Assembly (NCBI GenBank): GCA_039111635.1
Contig: JBCAQO010000002.1
Location: 2,728,001 to 2,792,000 of the forward strand
From: Heterobasidion occidentale
Taxonomy: Eukaryota > Basidiomycota > Agaricomycetes > Russulales > Bondarzewiaceae
DNA: 64,000 nt
Direction of reading: 5' to 3'
The translations under genes were made by a program, and so were the position numbers. This document shows, in pieces, positions 57,918 through 64,000 of the stretch; the first letter of the stretch is position 1; the number at the start of each line of letters is the position of its first letter. The notes under the pieces are model-generated. The model made no database searches. It was not told the origin of the DNA and saw nothing but the letters and a program-made list of their open reading frames with translations.

Positions 57918-60900
57918 ATGGACCCCGGAGACAAAACGAAACCCAAGCAGGCTGAACAGCCACAGCCAACCAACCCCTCTCGATCTTCTGCACCGTCCTC
58001 AACCAAGCCCCGGAAGCGCTCATCCAAAGCTGCAACCTCCGCCGCGCCTGCCCAGTCCCCGTCGACGCCAGACTCGAACAGTATGTGGTCGTTCCTTCGT
58101 CGCATTTGCTCGTAATCGCTCACTCGGCTTTCCACAGCCTCTCGCCCGTCTACGCTTTCGCACGCCCGCGACGAACCTCAGAACGCCCCTCGTAACACTT
58201 CCGACACTCGTCCATCCCCAATTCAGCCGTATCCCACTTCTCAGTATCATATTATGGCACCTCCATACCCCACCAACGGCTCGCCCTTTGCCCATCCCCA
58301 CCATGCATCTTCCCCTTACCACCACCCCTCCCCTACGTCTGGATCAGCCAACGGTGGGAGCCCCACCGTGGGCCCGGGAATACCGGGTCATGTACCTCCA
58401 CAACCACAGTATGCTTATCCCATCCATAACCCGTATCCATACACGCACTATCCGGGCTACCCGCCCCCACATATGGTGATGTATGGCCCTCCTCGCACAG
58501 CCGCCCCCTCCGAAGCCAATGCGCAGAGATCACCATCGGCGGTGCCGTCGCCTTCGTCTGCGACCCAACCGTCCACTGGAAAGCGCAAACGCAAGTCCGA
58601 CGCACCAAGGGACGCTGCCTCGGACGGCGAGGCTGCGACTTCGGGTAGTGAAGCCAACCGTGCTGCGACTTCCCAAGCAGCAGCTGCTGCCGCACAGGCA
58701 GAGATGAAAAAGCGGACGAAAACTCAGAGGGCTTGCGACAGCTGTCGCAGCAGAAAGATCAGGTTCGTGTCCTCCTACTGTCTCGTTCCTCTTCCCAATA
58801 CGCATTGGCTTTGCACTCCTCCTCATGTTCACGTGTTTCGCTTCTGATCAATCTCCTGCATCTCGTGATCGAATCATTGACGCACACTCCGTGATACGCA
58901 ATGGCTTACGTTTGGGATAGATGTGACATTTTGGCAGATTCCGATCCCCCCGCTTGCCAGCACTGCAAGCAGTATGGATTTGAGTGCACTTTCTTCCTCC
59001 CCATCGCAGAGACTCGCTTCAAGAAAAAAAAGCTGGAGGAGGAAGCCGCTCATAGCGGTGAACACAATAAAGCATCAGGTGGAAGTATACATGATTCGAC
59101 CGCTCCACACGGTGAGTCGTCTCGCGCCGCTGACGCCAGGGTATGCGGTACGTCGCTCCCTACTACACAGGCGGCTGCCTCGTTTGACCCGAACACAGCT
59201 GACGAGGTCCCGTCGCAGGCCCTACATCGGAAGCTCATCTTTTGCATTCGAGCGCAACGATTTCGTCTCGTATCTATGAGTCCTACGATACCCGATACCA
59301 TCATACTTGGGAGGTGACACAAAATGGTGATGGGTTGATACAAGTGCTGGAACCCGGCACCGATGAAGTGCAGCTGGCATTACCCAAACCGGTTGATATG
59401 CGCATCGAGCGCGACATGATCGAGAAGCTTGTCAACGCATATTTCACGGAGATCTCGCCTGTCCTGCCCGTCATCACCCAGGCGGAATTCGTCGCCAGTC
59501 CATCCCCTCCCCCGATATTGCTTTATTCCATCTGCCTCGTCGCCGCCGCGAGGCGTGAAGTCCCCCAGAGCGTATTCGACTCGATCCGCTATGCGGTGAA
59601 TAATGTCATAAAATCGGAAGACATTCTGTCGACCGCGTCCATCGCCAATGTTCAAAGTCTCCTCATATTGTGTATGGTGGGTGATTGCCATTCGCAGTTT
59701 GTCCCCAACGCGTTGTCCGCGCTATGGGTCAGATTGGGCACGGCTATTCGCATGGTACGTTGGTGTTCGGTGCGCGTAAGAATGTGACATGTTAAACATA
59801 CCACTGTCCTCAGGCACAGGACATGGGTCTCCACCGTGTAGAGGCGATTAAACAAAACATCGAGCTCAGACGCAGATTATGGGGCGCTTGCGTGATAAGC
59901 GACCGATGGCAAGTCGACATCCACTTTGTTCCCGATTTTCTTCCGCTGTTCTCTTCCGCGCTTGCTGATCTGTCACGCTCCAACAGGATCAGCTTATCGT
60001 ATGGGCATCCATACATGATTGATGTCAACGATTGTGATGCTCGATTGCCGTCGTCTGGGGACCCGAACGACCTGTATATGGACGAACTTGTTCGTCTCAG
60101 TATCATTCTCGGGCGGGTGATGAAGTCCATCTATAGGTTGGCTTCTCTTGGTACATCTGCTTTGTCCATTGTGCTGATGAAGAAACGGTAGCCCGTCGGG
60201 ATTGACGCTCACGAATGATGCGATGCTCTATGCTCTACTTACGGACATCGAGGATTGGAAGAAGAACCTCCCGGAAAGCTTGCAGTTCCGCGGGCCGGAC
60301 ACCTCCACGAATGCTGGTACGATTTCTCTTTCAATTCCTTTTTCTGCGTCCGCTTAGAGGCTTATTGCTCGCTTCGTATCGTCATGGCACCCAGGACTTT
60401 TGTTCTTGCTCTACTCTTGTGTGTCCATGATCTTTTGGCGCGTGTTTATGCGTATCTCGTACTCTTGCCCTACACATCTCAAGTTCGGGCTCACGGTTGA
60501 GCAATGGTCTGCCCTTGTGCAACTCACGGGCGATGCTATCGATTGGTTGGACCGTCACGACAACTATATGACGTGTGGATGCTCGTTGCATATGCTGCGA
60601 CATCTTGTGCCCTCGTGCAGGTCTGTCTATTCCGCACATATGGTTGGAGCTAATCTACGGTACTGACGTATTTGGTCATCGGATAGTACCATACATGGGC
60701 CAGACGTCAAGACCAGGAGGCAGCGCTCAAGCTGAAGAAGCTGCGTGACTGCATCAGACGGTGGGAGAAGTCCCTTTCGCCGGACCACATGTCCGCTCGA
60801 CGCAAGGTATGTCTTCTGCGCCTTGTGGTCCTCACTTCATCTCGGATTTACAGATTGATATACTGTTTCACAGACGGCCGAGATTATCGCGCTCCTGTAC

Positions 60901-61862
60901 GAAGCGACTCAGGGACCTCCCCCGCCCATCGAGACGCCGGCGTTGAACCCCACCGGCGGTGTCATTGGGAAGAAGCCCCCGCCGTTGGGTGGCCTTGAGT
61001 ATGAGAAAGACCCGAGCCGACCGGGAGGCGGCGTGTTCGTGGCGCACGGCAAGACGAGGGGGAGCTACAAGGACGTGCCGCCAGAAACCGTGATCAGCAG
61101 CGGGAGCGACGAGGAAGAAGAGGGTGAGCCGCCTTTCTACATCTTGGTCTTTTGACTACGCAGTGTTCTTATATAGTACGCTGACTCTAGCGCTTGTTGC
61201 GTTAATGCTTGCAGGTGGGCGTCGGGCCGCTGCCCAGAATCTATCTGCCCCGCCATCAATGGTGCATTTCACCCCACTAGGTGGCGGCGGTGGAGGTGCC
61301 GACTTGGCGAGTCTGAGGGCGGGTGCCGGCCTGACGCATGCAAACGCGAATGTGAACCCAGCGATGAACGTGAGCGCGGGGATGGGCGAGAACGTGCAGG
61401 TCATGAATCTGCTGGACGCTAGCGGGCAGAACTTCGCGATGCCGGGGAGCTTAGAACAGTGGGCGTTGGCGGATAATAGTCTGTTGGAGGGTATCCCTGG
61501 GGGCATGTTCGACTGGGGTACGTGGCTTTGATTTTCTCCATACATTTGCATGTCCATTTATGTCGATTTTCAAACTCCGATTTGTTTGGGCTTTTTGGCT
61601 CGTGCATCGTGCCGCGGCACATACAGGCCAGTGGGACGAGTTCTTCTCGAGAACTTTAGGAAGCAATATGCCGGGAGGCGTACCCCTTGGAATGGACGTC
61701 GGGCCCGGTGGTCCGTCAGGGATGCACCAGCAATCGCAACAAGTGGTGTCCACGGGGGGCGCAGGAGCGGGATGCCCGGGGATGGTGCGCCTGTCGCCCA
61801 ACGCGGGTCGTTTTCGTACGCGGCTGCCGCGAGTTAGCGGTCGTGGTGCGCCAGGCCTGTGA
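57918..61862 (+). CDS. Zn2Cys6 transcription factor with fungal-specific domain (frame break near 60568)
   Basis: Nuclear DNA-binding regulator; target unknown. The N-terminus is Ser/Pro-rich, then His/Tyr/Pro-rich (from MDPGDKTKPK), with a basic stretch GKRKRKSD and an Ala run before the zinc cluster. The binuclear cluster is split by an intron: ACDSCRSRKIR and CDILADSDPPACQHCKQYGF then EC. The fungal-specific transcription-factor domain follows: IEKLVNAYFTEISPVLPVIT, SALWVRLGTAIRM, DMGLHRVEAIKQNIELRRRL then WGACVISDRW, GHPYMIDVNDCDARLPSS and MIFWRVFMRISYSCPTHLKF. After IDWLDRHDNYM the family-like continuation (VWMLVAYAATSCALVQ, YHTWARRQDQ, SPDHMSARRKTAEII) is in another frame, a break at about 60562-60572. 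The tail is Gly/Pro/Met-rich and ends VSGRGAPGL. ATG at 57918. Confidence 0.86.
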
Positions 61863-62950
61863 CAGCCGCGAAGTAAGTTTTCGAGGGACTCTATGGTAGA
61901 TCTGGTCGGATCCGTTTCTTTGGACTTTTCGTTTGCGTCGGATTTGATGTGAGTCTGCGGATCGTTGGATTGAGCGTCCCGGTTTGCACGGTCGTGGTCC
62001 TCGAGCGAGCGGCAAATGTCAGTACATGTCGCGCGGTCGAGTCGATATATATATATAGTATGGTGATGTATTCGACGGGGGGACGGCTGACTTGTATGAT
62101 GTGATGGGAACGCGCGCCAAAAGTGCGCCAAACTGTATTGAATTGTGATACATGAGTTGATAAGTACATGCGGCATGCACATCAGGTTAGAAGCCAATGG
62201 CTGTCATGTGAAACCGTTATTTTTCCTCGACGAGTGCGACACCGCGGATCATGGTCGATGGTGATGGTGATGGCCCACGACGGTGAGCCCAGTCGAGTAA
62301 GTGGAGAGTCAGAAAAGGTTGGATCGACGTCGTTGACGTTCTTCTTTTGCATCGTGGGCGAGCGGTCATTGCGTTAATTTCTTTGGCTGGTAGATTGCAT
62401 GTAATATGGCCTGGATGCTGTTTCTAAGTACAGTTGCGACTGTCTCCAGTGGCTACTGGAGGACGGAGCACCCCTGGGACCTGCAAGAAGAACCGCAGAC
62501 ACGCGCCATGATTGGGCGATCAGAGGCGTTGATTGCCTTTTTTGGCGAGGAATGGTATGGACGCTGTAAGAGCTCGTACATAAAGTGTCGAGAATCCGGC
62601 GACGCGACGCTGCACGATTACCTCTGACTCGCTGGCACTGGCTGGGCTGGATCCGAGGATATAAGCTGGGAGCAGAGCGGGAGAGAGCAAAGAGGAGAGA
62701 TCCACACGTATGATGGAGAACAGAGAGAAGCGTCGGGCTGATAGAGACTAACCGAGACCGTCTTCGTCTCATCGTTCACGCGCACGCGCACGCTGGTCGT
62801 CCAATCTCTCTCCCGCCTACATCTTAAGCAACTATCCCAGAGCAGCGACCCGCCCAGCGGTCCGCTCTCCCCCCTCCTTCCTCCTTTCCTCTTTCTTCGC
62901 TCCTTCCCCACTTCCTCTCCTTCTTCCTCCCTCTCCTTCTCATCTCTATC
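61863..62950. other. Intergenic, no supported gene
   Basis: 1.1 kb. Contains a 13-base AT run at 62045-62057 and, from about 62780, a strongly T/C-rich leader for the next gene. Open frames in it are shadows. Confidence 0.5.
62045..62057. repeat. AT dinucleotide microsatellite
   Basis: Thirteen bases of alternating A and T, just after the transcription factor gene. Confidence 0.8.
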
Positions 62951-64000
62951 ATGGCCCAACTCCTCAACCCTCCTTCTATACCGGGCGCCCGCATCTCCCA
63001 GCTCCTCCCCACCGTAAAATGTTCCACCTGCGGATCCCCTGTACCCCTCGACCAGCTCGGCGATCACGTCTGCCCGCCCACGCCCCCCGTTCCTACCCCA
63101 CGCAGCCCACCCGCTAGCAAACCACCCGCAGTTCGACCTCTACGCATCCAAAATCTCGTGTCCCCCACACGCTCACACAGCCCCTCCAGCAGCAGCTCCT
63201 CAGGCTCCTCGCGCGCCTCGGCCGTCTCGCGTTCTTCCTATGCCTCCACTGCCTCGGCTGCCACCGTCACCTCCAACTCACGACGAACAGACCGCCCACG
63301 ACCCGCACAAACACCTCCGCCTACCCACCCCCCGCCGCGCATCCCTTCTCCGCAATCGCAAGCGCCGCTCACGCACAGAGGGCCTTCCCCTCTCGGCTCG
63401 CCCCTCAGCCCGAACAGACCCGCCGCTGCGCCAGAGCGAGCTGTTTCGCCCGCATCGACAGTACGGAGCTACCGCAGTGATGGACGCGGAGCCCCGACCG
63501 AGCCGCCAGCGCGTACCCCGTCCGCTGCATCTTATCGCCCTCCTGCTGCGCCAGCCACGTCTCCTGCGATCCCGTCAATTTTGGCTGCGGGTCGTGGACC
63601 TTCGACTGCACCACACCCCCCACATCTCCAGCTGCGCGCGAGGGCGCCTTCCAACGCGTCTTCCATTCGCTCCCGAAACGACACTCAACCATCACCGCAG
63701 GCCCCGTATCGTCGACCGTCCGTGACGCAGCCCGAAGTCCCACAAGCAGCGTACCGTCGCCCTTCTACCAACGCCGATGGGAATGCAGCTCCCACACGAA
63801 GCGCAGCCCCCCCACTGTCGCCGTATTCCCCCACGGGGCCTCCGCTGAGCCCGTACTCCCCTCGGCCTCCGCCGTCGCCGACCCCAAGTCATTTTTCTGC
63901 CATGCACATGGATATGGGACCGGAATCGACACCAAGAGCGGTGGAGAGGCTGGCATGGCGGGTGTCGGACGGCGGGGGTTTGCGGCGGCAGCGCGGGCGG
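62951..64000 (+). CDS. Pro/Ser-rich protein with N-terminal zinc-ribbon-like motif, 5' part only
   Basis: Runs off the right edge. Starts MAQLLNPPSIPGARISQLLP and has a compact Cys/His motif VKCSTCGSPVPLDQLGDHVC (C-x2-C ... H-x-C), then about 300 residues of disordered Pro/Ser/Arg/Ala-rich sequence with repeats such as PPLSPYSPTGPPLSPYSPRP. From memory, basidiomycete LIM-domain or paxillin-like scaffold proteins begin with a similar CxxC...GDHxC motif and long Pro-rich linker; the LIM domains themselves would lie beyond the window, so this is only a suggestion. Very GC-rich, and no intron is needed in the visible part. ATG at 62951 has context ATCATGGCC behind a pyrimidine-rich leader. Confidence 0.7.
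   Translation, partial: MAQLLNPPSIPGARISQLLPTVKCSTCGSPVPLDQLGDHVCPPTPPVPTPRSPPASKPPAVRPLRIQNLVSPTRSHSPSSSSSSGSSRASAVSRSSYASTASAATVTSNSRRTDRPRPAQTPPPTHPPPRIPSPQSQAPLTHRGPSPLGSPLSPNRPAAAPERAVSPASTVRSYRSDGRGAPTEPPARTPSAASYRPPAAPATSPAIPSILAAGRGPSTAPHPPHLQLRARAPSNASSIRSRNDTQPSPQAPYRRPSVTQPEVPQAAYRRPSTNADGNAAPTRSAAPPLSPYSPTGPPLSPYSPRPPPSPTPSHFSAMHMDMGPESTPRAVERLAWRVSDGGGLRRQRGR

Overview
This 64 kb window is nuclear DNA from a filamentous basidiomycete, most likely an Agaricomycete. Genes are dense and lie on both strands. They are cut by many short introns (mostly 45-70 bp, GT-AG with some GC-AG). Nearly every recognisable product is a conserved fungal housekeeping protein, and several are types I associate with mushroom-forming fungi: a tiny Cys-rich multi-exon protein, a tandem CBM19-like secreted protein and a type I-like glutamine synthetase. 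I see no rRNA, no convincing tRNA and no CRISPR array. Gene models were built by hand by joining open frames across introns; start and stop coordinates are good where stated, and internal exon borders are given only where they matter.

Layout. 0-5 kb: a 78-residue Cys-rich protein, then the alpha subunit of eIF2B (which carries a frame break), then a roughly 800 bp non-autonomous DNA transposon bounded by 29 bp inverted repeats. 5-16 kb: an unknown single-exon gene, methionine aminopeptidase 1, glycerol-3-phosphate/DHAP acyltransferase and an inositol-polyphosphate 5-phosphatase, followed by about 1.9 kb without a supported gene. 16-27 kb: an MFS transporter, a GMF-type ADF-homology protein, the GPI mannosyltransferase GPI14/PIG-M, the COPII GTPase Sar1, the vacuolar lipase Atg15 and guanine deaminase. 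28-41 kb: an unknown Ser/Arg-rich gene, mRNA guanylyltransferase, mitochondrial ribosomal protein bL27m back-to-back with SKP1, a DUF3074 (START-like) protein, a glutamine synthetase-like enzyme and a small WD40 protein. 41-50 kb: a Tim17-like membrane protein, the SSU processome subunit UTP21, a secreted protein with two CBM19-like repeats and SRP receptor beta. 50-64 kb: an unknown four-helix membrane protein, phosphopantetheine adenylyltransferase, the DHHC palmitoyltransferase ERF2, a Zn2Cys6 transcription factor (with a second frame break) and the 5' part of a Pro/Ser-rich protein running off the window.

The genes do not form a pathway cluster. Loose themes are translation and RNA (eIF2B, MAP1, capping enzyme, UTP21, bL27m), secretory and membrane biology (Sar1, SRP receptor beta, GPI14, Erf2, acyltransferase, 5-phosphatase, Atg15) and nitrogen/purine use (guanine deaminase, glutamine synthetase-like). 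I found no new defence or mobile system. The more unusual points are the inverted-repeat element, several GC-AG introns (one of which hides a stop codon), two single-base frame breaks in otherwise conserved genes, and the Kex2-punctuated CBM19 repeat protein.
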